A DNA stretch of 64,000 nucleotides from Diphasiastrum complanatum. Its lineage: Eukaryota > Streptophyta > Lycopodiopsida > Lycopodiales > Lycopodiaceae. This document shows positions 10,452-22,097 of this stretch, in pieces. The notes below the pieces were generated by a model. That model made no database searches. It worked only from the letters and a program-made list of their open reading frames with translations, and was not told the origin of the DNA. Location: NCBI GenBank assembly GCA_029204225.1, contig CM055106.1:15573278-15637277 (forward strand), in the 5' to 3' direction. Each line of letters opens with the position of its first letter. The stretch's first letter is position 1. Made by a program: the position numbers and the translations under genes.

Positions 10452-11250
10452 TGTGCAAAAAGTACAAAAAGGACCAAGAGTGGATCCTAATCTGATCCTC
10501 AAGAGGGATTGGTTGTCAGATTACTTGATCTATTAATCTACTTGAGATTAAGATCAATCTAGATCAATTCTAGACACAAAATACTAACAAGAACAATCAT
10601 TAATTGAAGGTAGGTGTACTTTCTGGTTTCCAACTTGAAAACCAAGTACACATTGATAGCACCTCAAAACAATCAAAACAAATATAGACAAATGGAGAGA
10701 ATCACTCAAAATTGCTTCCAAAACCAATATTGGTGTCTCACATTGATTATGGCCAAATAAGCCTCTATATATACACTTTTGGAGCTCGAGGTACTGATCA
10801 TGCATTAGATCTCACACGTGTGAGGATGCCTTGTCACCATCATGCAATTTGGCACTTGGATCAAAACTTTCCATTTTGGGCATTTTTGGTCTATTTTCCT
10901 ACTATATGGAGATCTTCATGGAAATCTTCTAGAAGCAAAAACTCGCCTACTTCAGCTATTTCCACACGTGTGAGCTGTCCTCTACACATGGGATGTGACA
11001 CCTATTCAAAATATTTGGCTCATGTAATCATCAGATTGGTGCCATGTGTCATATCTCTAGAAAACTAGTTTTTGGCCATTTTAGCCACTAGAACTTGAAT
11101 TAAATCATATGTACAACATATATGATTATGGTACATGAAGATTACACTAGTTTCACACATGGGAAGAGGCTCCACACATGTGTGTCTATCCTATATACAA
11201 GATTTTTGGCCTCTACCAAGCTTATTTTTACATTTTTCACAGTTTGCACA
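10452..11250 (-). repeat. 5' LTR of copia element C, 799 bp
   Basis: On the minus strand it starts TGTGCAAACTG and ends TTTTTGCACA, giving an 8-bp terminal inverted repeat (TGTGCAAA/TTTGCACA). The primer site follows immediately. Two G-box-type palindromes lie inside (CTCACACGTGTGAG at 10811-10824 and CACACGTGTG at 10963-10972). The matching 3' LTR was not found; only a scrap occurs near 7736-7800. Confidence 0.85.
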
Positions 11251-11302
11251 TTGAACTTATTCTGAACAATGGCAAGCGCAAGGATACCTTTTTGGTGCAC
11301 TG

Positions 11303-13480
11303 TTAGCTTGGCCCAAAAGTGTTTAGATTAGAGAAAGTCCAAGGGCTTTCCCATTGTTCGTTAGTATAACCAAAAAGTTTTGGTATGAGAAGGTAATCCA
11401 TTCTCCATTGGAGTTCTGGACTATAGAAAGGTGGAAGAAAAGAGGTTAGTTCGTGTTGGAATGTCTGAAATTCTATCCTTAACAGTGAATACACTACCTT
11501 GGTTTTCCTCTCGACAGCTCCACTTTGTGATGCTTCAGCTTGCTGCAGAATAATGGCTAAAGTTGCTGGTTGGTCTACAACAGCTTTGTCACTAGATGAT
11601 TTCGACTTCATAGCATCCTCAAGGTCAATTTGTACCTCTTGATCTTTCTGAATTTGCTTAAAAACATCTAGATGGCGTTCTCTGATGTATCTTTGACTGG
11701 CTCATCCATCTGTGTAGACTAGTCTTGGCACTGGATAGGTTCTTCGTTTGAAAAAATTCTGGATTTTTGATTGAAACTTAGCCTCTTCCAATTCTTCTTT
11801 CAATTTCTCGTATGCAACCATCTGGGGTTGCAAGTATTACAGCTGGAAGGTCTAGATAATTTTTTCTTGTATGCCCTTCCAAGTTGTTGGGTCAATCCTA
11901 TATCTCCCATGAGATACACAGGCTCCCAATGTTAATTCGACGCTTATTCGCCACATAATTGCCTCTTCAGCCCGTTTCTTATAAATCTGGTTGCCTTTCC
12001 TCAGCATGTCTATAGAATTCTGTAGCTGGGCAACAGAGTCATGTAGCTGCCTTTGATTTTCTTTGGCACTCTCCTTGTCGGCAATTGCATCGTTGAGTTT
12101 GTCGCTCAGCTCTTTGTTACTACTCTACAAAGTAGCTCGTACATGTCTTTCCTCCTGCAAAGAAGCCTGCAGGGTCTGGATCTACTGCTTGAGCAATATA
12201 TTTTCATTTTCAAAAGCATTAGATTGCTCCTGAACTGCTTTAAGTACCTCCAGCGTAGCATCCTGTCTACCTTTCCTTCTTCGAGGGATGTATCTTTCTT
12301 GATCAGCTCTTCTTGAGCTGCTTCAAGCTCTTTACTTTTTAACTTCGACTCAGCCTTGATCTCTTCCAGCTCTTCATTCTTCTGGGTTAGGTCTACTTGA
12401 ATGGAATCATATTTTGCTCCGAGCTTCCTCGAGACTTTCTCTAGGCTGACAAAATGTTGAATGGCTGCTTGTGTATCTGACAGCAACGTACCAAAAATCT
12501 TTAAATATAATTCTTCGTCAAGGACTGGTGCCTCGGTATCACTTTTACTTTCCTGCTGAATATCAAGAATTTGTTCATCTTCTTTTGCTAGCTCTTGCTG
12601 AATATCTTCTTGAATCTGCTCTTGCTCAGCAACAATTTCTATTTCTTCTTCTTCTTCAGCTTCTCTACTCCTTTCTGCACTAGAAGACAGCTTATATTGG
12701 AATGATGGAGAAGACATCCTCACCGAGTTCCCTTGCTGTTGGCGTGATGATGATGCAATCTCTGTGGTGGTTGCCTTTGATACTCTCATTTGTGAATCAC
12801 CCTCAATTGAAGGGGCTAATTCTGGTAGCACCGTTGCAATTCCGATATCTTCCTATAGAGACAGCACACCGACATACATACATAGAATACCAAATGCAAT
12901 CCAAGCCTGGAAAATTGCTTACACTTTACTAATTTACAGAATTGCTTAAAAGCAATCTGTCCGAAGGTGATGGGTTCTCCATTCAAGGCTCTCAGTAGGT
13001 ATCCCATATTCGTATTGGAAATGGTGTACTCTTGTTCCGATAAAAATATGGAAGCAAGAGCGAACCACACGAAGCTCTTGAGATTGGGGTCTCTGATATA
13101 AGAAAACTTATACCCCCTTTTCTCTAGATAAGCTTCTTCTCGAAAAGCTCCGCTCTTAGTAATGAAGTCAGGCTTAGTAATAGGCATACTGCTGTCCATA
13201 GGCAAATCTAAGGCATGACAATAAAATCCTTCTGTAATAATAATCTCTTGGTTTCGGACAATGGTGAAAATATGTCCCTCTGTCTCACTTAGATTTCGGA
13301 TTAGCTCGTGGCACACATCTGTAAGAATAACTGATGGATTGAATTGAAGGAGTCCTTCAATCCATGCTCGTATGGCTAATGGCTACAAAACCGGTAAGAC
13401 TGGTTTTGGATACGTTTTGAACACATCACCATGACGATCGTAATGGTAAACTAGTGATGGCAGAAGAGAGCTTATCGTAA
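11303..13480 (-). pseudogene. Degenerate coiled-coil ORF of unknown family
   Basis: Several minus-strand frames line up as one decayed coding sequence of roughly 650-700 codons. The N-terminal part (13480-12816) reads SLVYHYDRHGDVFKTYPKP, then VCHELIRNLSETEGHIFTIV and FVWFALASIFLSEQEYTISN. It looks like the retroelement-associated domain that plant databases label plant mobile or putative plant transposon, but I am not sure. The middle (12831-12106) is Glu/Gln-rich and strongly coiled-coil (QKNEELEEIKAESKLKSKEL). The C-terminal part (11611-11303) follows more helical sequence. Stops and frameshifts occur near 12815, 12230 and 11840. It lies upstream of a gypsy pol with the same orientation, so it may be an extra ORF of that element or a separate relic. 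Confidence 0.45.
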
Positions 13481-13900
13481 AAACTCACAAAATCAGAAAG
13501 CAAGAGTGATGGAAAAGAGGTGGCGAAAAAAATAGAAGTGTTTGAGGTTTTTGGTATATTGATAATATATTGGTGGATTAGACAAATATTTAATGAAAGC
13601 ATGTCCTTCATTTTGAAGGTACAAACTCAACAATAAAGTATCTAGTCCTAAAAGACAAAAATAAATAAATAAATGAAAAATAACAAAAATACACAAATGC
13701 TTCGCTCAGTTCGCAAAAGTTTAGCTCAGTATTTATGAGTATTGAACTGCAAAAATAAATAATATACACAATCTATGGAACAATGTATATGGTTGACAGC
13801 AAAGACTGTTGTTTTTTTCATTAAAATGTATGGGCAAAAAAAAAATGTATTGGCGAAAAATGCAAAGGTGTCGGGTTTTTTGCATATTTCCAATATGTTG
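13481..13900. other. AT-rich stretch without recognised genes
   Basis: Short ORFs here are rich in Phe, Leu and Ile and look like chance frames in AT-rich DNA. I see no repeat ends or RNA gene. Confidence 0.5.
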
Positions 13901-14779
13901 TCAACATGGAACTGAATGTTTCAATGCATAGTGATCTACGTGAAAAACAAAAGGGTATCCTAAAAGATAATGTCTAAATTTTTTTACTGAATAAATAATT
14001 CCTAGTGCTTCACGCTCTGTAGCAGAATAGTTCTTTTCTGATGCTGCGAGTTGTCTACCCACATAATAAATTGGGTAATCTATATTTTGGTCATCTTTTT
14101 GGCAGATTCTAATCTTGCCAATCTTCTTCTTAGGTACTATAACTATTGCTGACACCCATTCACTGCTTAGAACAAGATATATAATACCCACTCTAAGACA
14201 TCTATCTAATTCATCTTTAACTAGCAAGGAATACTTCGGATTTAATCTATATTGTCTCTATCTAACATGTATTGTTCCCTAAATAAGATCTATTCTATGT
14301 TCTCCCCATTTAATTGGTATTCCTATTAAATCGTCCATCGACCAAACAAATACGTTTTGATATTTTTGAAGAAGTAATATATACTCTTCATGTTTTTGGT
14401 CTGATTGGTGTTTATATAAATTTAAAATTTTACCTTTATTAATTTCTATTTCTACATAGTCTGTCTTGTCTACCATCCCTTCGGTCAGGCTTGCTCTGGT
14501 TCCACCCAAAACTTCCCTCAACTCGGATGTTGTTGGCATTTCCTCAACCTCATCAATCTCATAGCACTCTATGAAATTGATCCAGGATTCAGAAGGTCTG
14601 GCTAACTCCTCACCCCATCTCAAAAGGAGACCCCCTATTGGACTGGTTGTGAGAATGCCTAAAAAAAATATTAGTTTGGTAGACCAGTTTATAATAGCAT
14701 TTGCTTGATATAGCCGTGGTCTTCCAAATAATATTGAATATGGTGGTGTATCTACTGGGTTTATGACAAAGAAATTCAT
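13901..14779 (-). pseudogene. Ty3/gypsy RT-RNase H with internal deletion
   Basis: The frame 14779-14279 starts with the C-terminal part of a retropepsin (ILFGRPRLYQANAIINW) and runs through a spacer into the start of RT (KYQNVFVWSMDDLIGI). The frame 14227-13901 encodes the RT N-terminus (LVKDELDRCL, VSAIVIVPKKK, IRICQ) and then jumps directly to the RNase H region (YPIYYVGRQLAASEKNYSA, TEREALGIIYSVKKFRHYL). The RT core with its YXDD box is deleted at the IRICQ junction (about 14095). The element is non-functional. Confidence 0.85.
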
Positions 14780-15530
14780 AACGAACGTTTTTGTCTCTAT
14801 AACTACACTAATACCCTTTAGCTCACCTAGTGGTATGCATTTGGATGCATATGCTAAATGGATTTCATGGTAAGTAGTAGGCTGTATCTATTTTTCTAGT
14901 CCTAATTCCTAATAGGTTGTCTCTATTATCAAGTTGATACTGGATCCTGAGTCTATTAGTATTCTATCTATAGTGTGATCTCCTATAATAGCACTAATAT
15001 TTGGAACTCCACAATCTCCTCTATCTACATATTCTACTTTATTACTGTATGCAGGTATACTTAATGTGACAAATCTCTCTCCTTCCTCAGTCCTTACGAA
15101 CTGAAGTCCTTCATCCTCTGAAGTATAGCTCGAGGATGATGTAGGTGTCTCACCTTCATACTTATCCTTTTTCCAGGATATCATAATTCTTTTATGACTT
15201 TTCCCGGTCGGTGTCTCCATCTGATCTCTAAAGGTAATCTCCTTCTTCTTCTAGTGGGTTATGACATCGGCCTGGTAGAGCCATGGTCATCCCAATAATA
15301 CTTTATACGACGATTCTCTTGCAGTTATTAATATAATAAAATCCATTAGGAACTTATGGTCTCCAATATAGACTATAACTTGGGACAATTCTCTTATCGG
15401 TGATTTTCTAGTTGCATCAGCTAATCTTAAATGTCTTAATGTGGGTGCTATTCTATGGTGAATGCCTAACTTGTATGTTGTTTCTTCAGTCATTATCCAT
15501 TTCAACTTGTCTATGGTCAAGATGTTGTTA
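14780..15530 (-). pseudogene. Ty3/gypsy protease region with two retropepsin-like segments
   Basis: Frame 15520-15287 carries the second half of a retropepsin-like fold (HLRLADATRKSPIRELSQV, FLMDFIIL, then VLLGRPWL). After a basic/serine-rich spacer, frame 15220-14909 carries a second one with the catalytic motif ILIDSGSSINLI. That fold is completed across a stop by residues ending at the FGRP motif near 14720. Plant gypsy elements normally have one protease. The first copy lacks a visible DSG half in this window. It may be a true tandem domain or a join of two elements. Confidence 0.7.
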
Positions 15531-15559
15531 TGCCGATCATATTTTTGGTACCATCTTTA

Positions 15560-17010
15560 AGCATAGCAACAAGAAAACAGTTGGATGATGCTAAATCTTT
15601 AGAACTACATCATGATGCTTAACATAAACTTTGTGAAACCATATTGATGGCAAGCAGCAAAAAAAGCTCATCACAAAGCATGGCATGATCGTCGTTTACA
15701 TAAGCCTCAAAATTAGCTTATAAAAGGGTTGATTTCAATTTCATTTCTCACTTGTGCTAGCGAAGCTCTTGTAAAATTTTTCCATGACCAAAATTTTTTG
15801 CAACTTTTACAGAACCTTTTGATACACTCTCAAGACTTATACTTTCAATTTTTATCTATTTTCCATCATGTATTTCAATGATACTAGTGTTTCACCCCGA
15901 TTTGTTGTTTTACATGATGTTCCAATCTCAACAAACATGATGTTGCTTCCTAGCTCAAACAAGGTCGCAGAATGGATGAACCTTGTTGAGCCTTTGCTCA
16001 CGGTGATGGCAATCCATGAGCGTACTTTTTCAAAAAAAAAAAATGTATGGAGTTTATTAATATGGTGTTTGGTACTTGGAATGAAACAAAGGCCAAATTT
16101 TACATCACCTTTCAGGGAGTCATCCACAAGGTGCTGATCACTAAGGCTGCCCTTGTTGCTATTGGTATCACTTATGGGCCTCGTCCAACCCATTCCACAA
16201 ACATGCCAATTCGGTTATAAATCCATTTCTTGATTCTACCATCAATCAATACCACACTAATGATGGTTACCTATTAGAGGCCATTAGAGATTCCACACCC
16301 CATGCTACCGCACAACTTTTGAACAACTTCATGATGGTTAGAAACCTCAGAAATGAAAGGTCTTTCCATATCCTTCATCGCTTGGTTGAATCTAACTACG
16401 AGTTAGATGAGGGGATTGTGCAACCTTATGACTAGTATAAAATGGTCTTTAGAGAGTTGAAGAGAGCCATAAAGAGTAATACCAAACATTAGTTCGTTAC
16501 CGGCTCTCTTCTGTCCTCCTTGGTCATCACATATCTAGAAAATAAGGTCCACGAATTTTATGCAGATTTTGTCCTAGCCACCCTACAAAGTATCACTAGT
16601 TGAATCGTCCTGCCAAGCATTCTCTTTCAGAGTCGTCTTAGAATACGCATCGAGATTGTTGCACCCGCCTCGCCTCCCATGTCTCGACATTGTACTCAGC
16701 CACCACTGTCAACTGCGTCTATTCCCCCTACTACTACTCACTCTGCACTACTTGTTCCCTCAGCCACTGCAACCACCCTCATCTATGATTCCTCACAAGG
16801 GCCATTTGTGACCATTGGATCTACCATTCCAATCAAAGTTATTCAAGCTACCTCACCCCCACAAACATCAGCTATCTCACTGTCAACCCAACAGTTTATG
16901 AATTTGATCGATGATTCTGACCCCTTACAAACAGATGAATATTTTATGATGCCATTGAGTCCCGAGCCATTTAATCCTAGCTCTCCCAAGAGCAGCTTCT
17001 CAAGCTACTA
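15560..17010 (+). pseudogene. Unidentified decayed plus-strand ORF
   Basis: Plus-strand frames at 15868-16137 (VLHDVPISTNMMLLPSSNKV) and 16200-16660 in shifting frames (AQLLNNFMMVRNLRNERSF, HRLVESNYELDEGIVQPYD), then 16679-17011 (a Pro/Ser/Thr-rich tail), look like one protein broken by frameshifts: a helical part followed by a disordered tail. I do not recognise the family. Its setting among retroelements suggests a gag-like or accessory TE protein. Confidence 0.3.
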
Positions 17011-17880
17011 AAACACGGCCATCTTCATCTAGGGTCATTCCATTGTTTCAAAAACCGGTCACCGTCGACGAGGAGATACAGAAATTTTTACAACAACATC
17101 CATATGAATCCTCAAGAGGCGGCTGGGTTATTAAGTTCAAGACTTCGAAAAATGAAGACGACAAGGAACTGGATAAGCTACCTGCATTTGGTGAGCAACC
17201 AACAGGGCGATGAACAATATTTGAAAAAACTCCAAATTCCATTAGGAGTTATGTTGCAAGCCCTTGCCAGCTCCGGGTGGATCCGTATTACATTCTAATG
17301 TCATGAACAAATAAGTGAAAAGATTTGGGTGTTCTAATAATGGACAAAATCATAGCCCATACTCCAAATTGGCCCATCATTCACCAACCATTGATTTGGT
17401 CGATAGTAGTGGATCTCAACCAGGCCCTCCAGGCTTTCACCAGATTCGACCGTTAGCAATCGTCTATTTTTGTAAAAGACTCGAACAAGTTGGCGTCAAT
17501 ATCAACAAGATGGGACGATTACTTGCCAACGCTAAGCTTCGATCCAAACATTCCAATGGAGTCCGACAAAGTCCAGGATGAATTGCCTATAACTAGGTAA
17601 TATTATCGTGTCGCGATGTTGGGTGGATCACTACTTGGACAATGTCAAACTGGATTTTAGATGCGAAGAAGTGCTTTTTTTTTTCGCACAAGACTGATTT
17701 CAATACAGAGCATATGAAATTCATGGAAAAAGTCCAATATCATTTAATAAAGGTCTGCTGTCGAGAGGCCAACAAGAGCCCAAAATCATAAATCTCGCGA
17801 GGTGTCGTGGAACCGCCACCAGTTTTGGTGGTGGATACTATTGGAGGGTTTGCGGATATTGAGGCAATGCTAATTATAGC
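17011..17880 (+). other. Coding debris continuing the unidentified ORF
   Basis: The plus strand still reads as interrupted coding sequence to about 17600 (EEIQKFLQQHPYESSRGGW, SIFVKDSNKLASISTRWDD), with several stops. From 17600 to 17880 I see nothing recognisable. Confidence 0.25.
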
Positions 17881-18653
17881 TAATAAGTGAGAGGGATTTG
17901 GCAACCTGTGTGTGTAAGTCCGACCTGATAATCACATAGTTATTTGATTAGTTAAATGTTAATAAAAGGACTTTAGGTCTTTTTGCGGGACTTTTAATGT
18001 TGTAGGGCCTAGTAGTCAAGTTAGTGAATTAAAAGGGTTCTCACTAAAATTCAAATTGGTTCCCTCCAATTTTTGTGTTGTGGAGTATAGCTGGCAGTGA
18101 GCTGATGGTGCACGCCACATGAAGATACGTAGTCTGCCATTTCATAATGGGTTACCTCCACTTTTTAAATTTCAAATAATTAGGGTAGAATTGGATTTGA
18201 GACCAAAGCCCTAAAATCCACTATATATAGTGGTAGTTTTGAATTATTGTACACTTTCTCTCTTCATTTCAATACAAGCAGGTTGGCCCTCTTATGGAAT
18301 GTCCTTGCTCTTCATTTTTTCTCCTCTATCTCTCATGCTTTCTCAAACCCAATTAGAATTCAGCTTTGAAAATATGTTCATACATGAGGATCAAGGATTT
18401 TCCTATTTTTATTCCGATGGAACGGAAGCTTCTGCCTATTCCTTTTTTATTGTGCAACAATATTTCTATGAAAACAGAGGACCAATCCAAAGTTACGGTT
18501 GTGGAGAAAACCACCGCATGATTGTCCATCCCGACCAATAGAGCACAAGTCGATGCACCTATCAACTTCGCAACCACTATACATGCTAAGAGGACTAAGG
18601 CTACAAAACCAGAAGACCCTATCTACATTCAAACATGTGCCCAATGAATGAAA
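17880..18653 (+). promoter_or_regulatory. LTR-like promoter region with palindromic TATA box
   Basis: AT-rich sequence with a perfect 16-bp palindrome CCACTATATATAGTGG at 18218-18233 that contains a TATA box. It is followed by pyrimidine-rich transcript-leader-like sequence (TTTCTCTCTTCATTTCAATACAAG). This resembles the U3/R part of a gypsy-type LTR, but I cannot place either end. The small ORFs at 18230-18671 look like chance frames. Confidence 0.35.
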
Positions 18654-19297
18654 TGTGAAAATTGTCAACATTTCTTAACTAGTTTGAGGCCTAAATTGGC
18701 AATTTTTGTACATAGTTTTGGATCTAACCTTTCACACGTGTGAAGGAGGCCTAGATATTTTTATTTTAGTATATATGTCATGTTGAAGATGTCTCAAACT
18801 TCATGACCTTCGAAATGACACCAAAATCATGTTATTTGGACATATAGGCCAAAATTGGCTATTTTAGGTTACTGGTGCCCTAAAATTGGGTCCTAAGAGG
18901 AGAGAGAGTCATCTCTCTCACCTATATTAGGCTGAAATTCATGGAGAACAGGTTGGAGAAACTTATTGTATTGTTGAGAGAAATCAAGAGATCATTGTCA
19001 CAGTTTCTTCCTCCATTGAGAGCATTGCTTTGTGTATTGTCTTCAAGCTTTTGTGTATGATTTTAAGAGTTTCCAAAAGTGGTAGGCTACTATTTTAGGG
19101 CTGGTATGCTGTTGTTTTTGGCTGCCATCAGTACCTTTTATTAGTTTCTTTTGTCTCTTGAATGCTTTGTCAAGTTCATGTGTATCAAAGGTAGCATTAG
19201 GATGCTTTGCCATTTCTAGCTTTTGTAGCTTGTTGTGCAAAGGTCTTAGCCAAGTATTTTGGGAGTTTTAATCCATTCAAGATCCACTTTTTTCACA
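18654..19297 (+). repeat. Copia 5' LTR, 644 bp
   Basis: It starts TGTGAAAATTGTC and ends TTTTTTCACA, so the ends form a TGTGAAA/TTTCACA inverted repeat, and the primer site TGGTATCAGAGC follows at once. It contains a TTCACACGTGTGAA palindrome at 18731-18744. Its start resembles the LTR copies at 43339-43987 and 47356-48237, which are members of one LTR group. Downstream there is no matching copia coding sequence; a gypsy leader and gag follow instead, so the element behind this LTR is lost. Confidence 0.85.
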
Positions 19298-19309
19298 TGG
19301 TATCAGAGC
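19298..19309 (+). promoter_or_regulatory. Primer-binding site (initiator Met tRNA)
   Basis: TGGTATCAGAGC directly abuts the CA end of the LTR, as expected for a plant copia primer site. Confidence 0.92.
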
Positions 19310-21245
19310 TAGTTGGCTGTTATTTTTAGTAAGGTTTCCATTTATGGTGATATTTGGATGTTTGATCAAGTTCTAGCATGATTATGCATTGCATTGTTGA
19401 TCAAATCTTACTAACCTTTGTTTTGTGAGTTGAACTTGTGGATCAAAAGCATATTTCAGGTCTATTGAAGATCAAAGGCTGAGAAGAAGCTATTTTGGAT
19501 TGGATCATAACACCTAATCATTTGTTGATTGTGAGGCTCGTGCATATTCAATACTAACAATGTTCTGTTCAATGTATTGTTGACAATATCCACTTCTGTG
19601 GATGAACACTATCCTTTGTGGATGAACACTCTCCTTAAGTGGATGAACCTTCTCCTTAAGTGGATGACAAATACTCTTTGAGTGATTTTCTATTTTTTCA
19701 AAAGGCTGAGCAAAGCTCCCACTTGGATGAAAGATCTCCTTTTGGGTGAACATATTGTCAACAATCTTTTGCATAAATTTTGGTGTACTTTGTTGAGCAT
19801 GTAAGTAGCACTCCTAATGTAATTTGATTGGAGCATTTGCTGGAAGGTTTTAACCATTATGCAAATGTGTTTTCAGGTTCTTAACAGGTTGAGGAACATT
19901 CTCATGTGAAGTGATCTTAGATCTACATCTAATCACCAAGATTTGACAAGCTAGTGAAGCTAGTCTTGTGATTCACTAAGTGTGCTCTTGCATTCACCTC
20001 TAAAGCTTGTATTTATCACTTGATGGAATTTATAAACTTTTAGAAGTGTGGTTTACATGTGGTTTTACAGGTTGAAACAAATCTTAGTATGTTGATCATA
20101 TGTTGATCAAGTTTATTCAATTCTAGGTATTCTTGGCAGTCTAGTCTTGTGTATATTTGAGTCGATTTGCTTGTTAGAAATCTAATCTGATTACTAAATA
20201 TGGAAAGCTATTTAGATCACCAATCTTAAGATCTATTTGGATCTGAGATATCAGAGAAAATAACAAAAATCGGTCAAATATGTGAAATTTGGTCAATAAG
20301 AGGCAAAAAGCGTCATCAGAGTTCAAAACTTTTTATCCTCTTTCAGAAAACCTTTGCCGAGTTGCAGACATCTTCGGTTTTGTTTACAAAACCTTCTGTT
20401 TGAAGGGCGAAGATTAATTCCCAGCAGATTTCCAGAAACATCAAAAAAACCACCAAAAATCACCAAAAATTATCAAAACCCTAAAAAATACAGAAAAAGA
20501 ATCTTCACCCGATTCACTGTGCTTAGATGTGATTCAGATCTATCTACTGCTAGGCCGACGAAGAATAATACCAAAAATAAAAAGTGTTTCAGAGGATCAG
20601 TTGTCATATTGTCATATTTTTGTCAAAAAAGTCACTTTTTTGCAAAATTACCAGTATTACTCTTGATCCTTCGCAAGAACCTTCGTCGAGTTTTTAAAAC
20701 ATTCTATTTATAGAAAAATACTATTTTTGAGTTCGACGAAGATTCTTCTTGATCAGATCACAAAAAAATCTTGATTTTTACCCTCGTCAGATTACAGAAA
20801 CTGTATTTCTTGGTGTCAGAAACCTTCGTCCGATTTTCCACAGTTTTATCTTTGTCAGATCTTCCATCTGAGAAGTCGACAAAGGTTATTTTTCAAGAAA
20901 TTGTCAGAAAAGTGTTCAGAGAATTTTTTTTCCCAAAATAGCACTGTTGAATCTTCGCCGAGCCAACCTTCGCCTAGAAAACCTTCGCCAGTCCTATTTT
21001 TAGTTTTTGATTTTCCAGATCAAGTCTCTGTCAAAATTTGGATCAAATTTGATATATTCTGAATTGGATTCTGAGAGATTTATCATTTTTGAGAAGTATC
21101 AATTGATCGAATTTCGAAATTTTTTTTATCATATAGAATCAGATTCTTGAAAAGTGGAACAGAGCTAGTAGATCTAATCTGAGATAGTTTTTTTTGAAAA
21201 AATCTATTTCCAATCTCATTATCGATTTGATCTAAATTTGTAAAA
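19310..21245 (+). other. Untranslated leader sequence before gypsy gag
   Basis: About 1.9 kb without a credible gene. The left part belongs with the copia LTR and primer site. The right part (from about 20270) carries repeated CTTCG(C/T)CGA-type words and leads into the gypsy gag start at 21246, like the long leaders of some plant gypsy elements. The junction between the two is not visible to me. Confidence 0.45.
19598..19680 (+). repeat. Four short tandem repeats of about 21 bp
   Basis: Units start at 19598, 19618, 19639 and 19660 with the consensus GTGGATGAACACTCTCCTTAA. The fourth copy is the most diverged. On the minus strand they read as repeated VHPLKE-type residues, but the frame is otherwise closed. 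Confidence 0.85.
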
Positions 21246-22097
21246 ATGGCTGCCCCTAGAGCTGCTCTTGGAGGTGCTCCACAGGAGGTCAATCCAATTA
21301 TTGTTAGAAGAGCACCTCGATTGGATCTACCCAAATATAATGAATTAACAGATCCAGTTAGATTTCTTCAGATCTATGCTGAATCCTGTGAGGTCTATGG
21401 TGAGGTTTATCCTCAAGATAAACTTAAGTTGTTTCCTATGGCCTTAACAGGCGCAACACAAGATTGGTACTATAACCAAGATGAATATGAGCATACAGAT
21501 TGGGAGGTTGTTAAACGAGCCCTTATCACACGGTTCAAACCGCAGAAGTTTATGGAAGACCCTTTCCTACTTTTAAGAAAAATTAAAATGAGAAAGAGGG
21601 AAATGGTTCGAGATTACATCAAAAGGGTGAAACGTCTTAGATCTGAATGTGAACCTAAGCTGATTAATGAAAATGCCATGATTATGTGGTTTTTGTCAGG
21701 TCTACCTAAACGGATCAGACGTGAGCTGAAACGCCATATTGAGTACGCACTTTTGCAAAATGCTATGGATGATGCAATTTGGGAGGAGGATGAAGATTCA
21801 GATGATGAGCCGAATGTCAGTATGTTGCCTTATACAGTAGGGCAGACTACTACGACATCCACCACTATTGCATCAATGAATGCCAATACTACTGTAGAAA
21901 TGATGCTCAATGAGTTCGAGAAACCTGAGAAGACCCAACAGAAACAGATGGAAAAGTTGCAGTTGCAATTTGATGAGAAGATCAAAGCATTGGAAAATTT
22001 CCACGGAGAAGCGAACAAGGAACCTGAGAAGTTTGCAAAGACTTTTCCTACCAAAGAAAATATCTGGTATTCTATTTGTACAGGAAATACACAGTGA
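21246..22097 (+). pseudogene. Ty3/gypsy gag (Retrotrans_gag type)
   Basis: An open frame of 283 codons starting MAAPRAALGGAPQEVNPIIV. The capsid core is clear: LFPMALTGATQDWYYNQDEY, WEVVKRALITRFKPQKFMED, RKREMVRDYIKRVKRLRSEC and IMWFLSGLPKRIRRELKRHI. A Gln/Lys-rich coiled tail follows. The frame closes at 22097 and the nucleocapsid continues in other frames, so gag is frameshifted relative to the full-length family. This is the best preserved gag in the window. Confidence 0.9.

Noticed and set aside
14279-15520. Integrated plant pararetrovirus
   Set aside because: The protease and RT motifs fit Ty3/gypsy elements; no movement-protein or coat-protein-like ORF is present here or elsewhere in the window.
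19298-19309. tRNA-Met-like sequence
   Set aside because: TGGTATCAGAGC copies (also near 10439, 27047, 43327 and 50327) are retroelement primer sites; no cloverleaf surrounds them.
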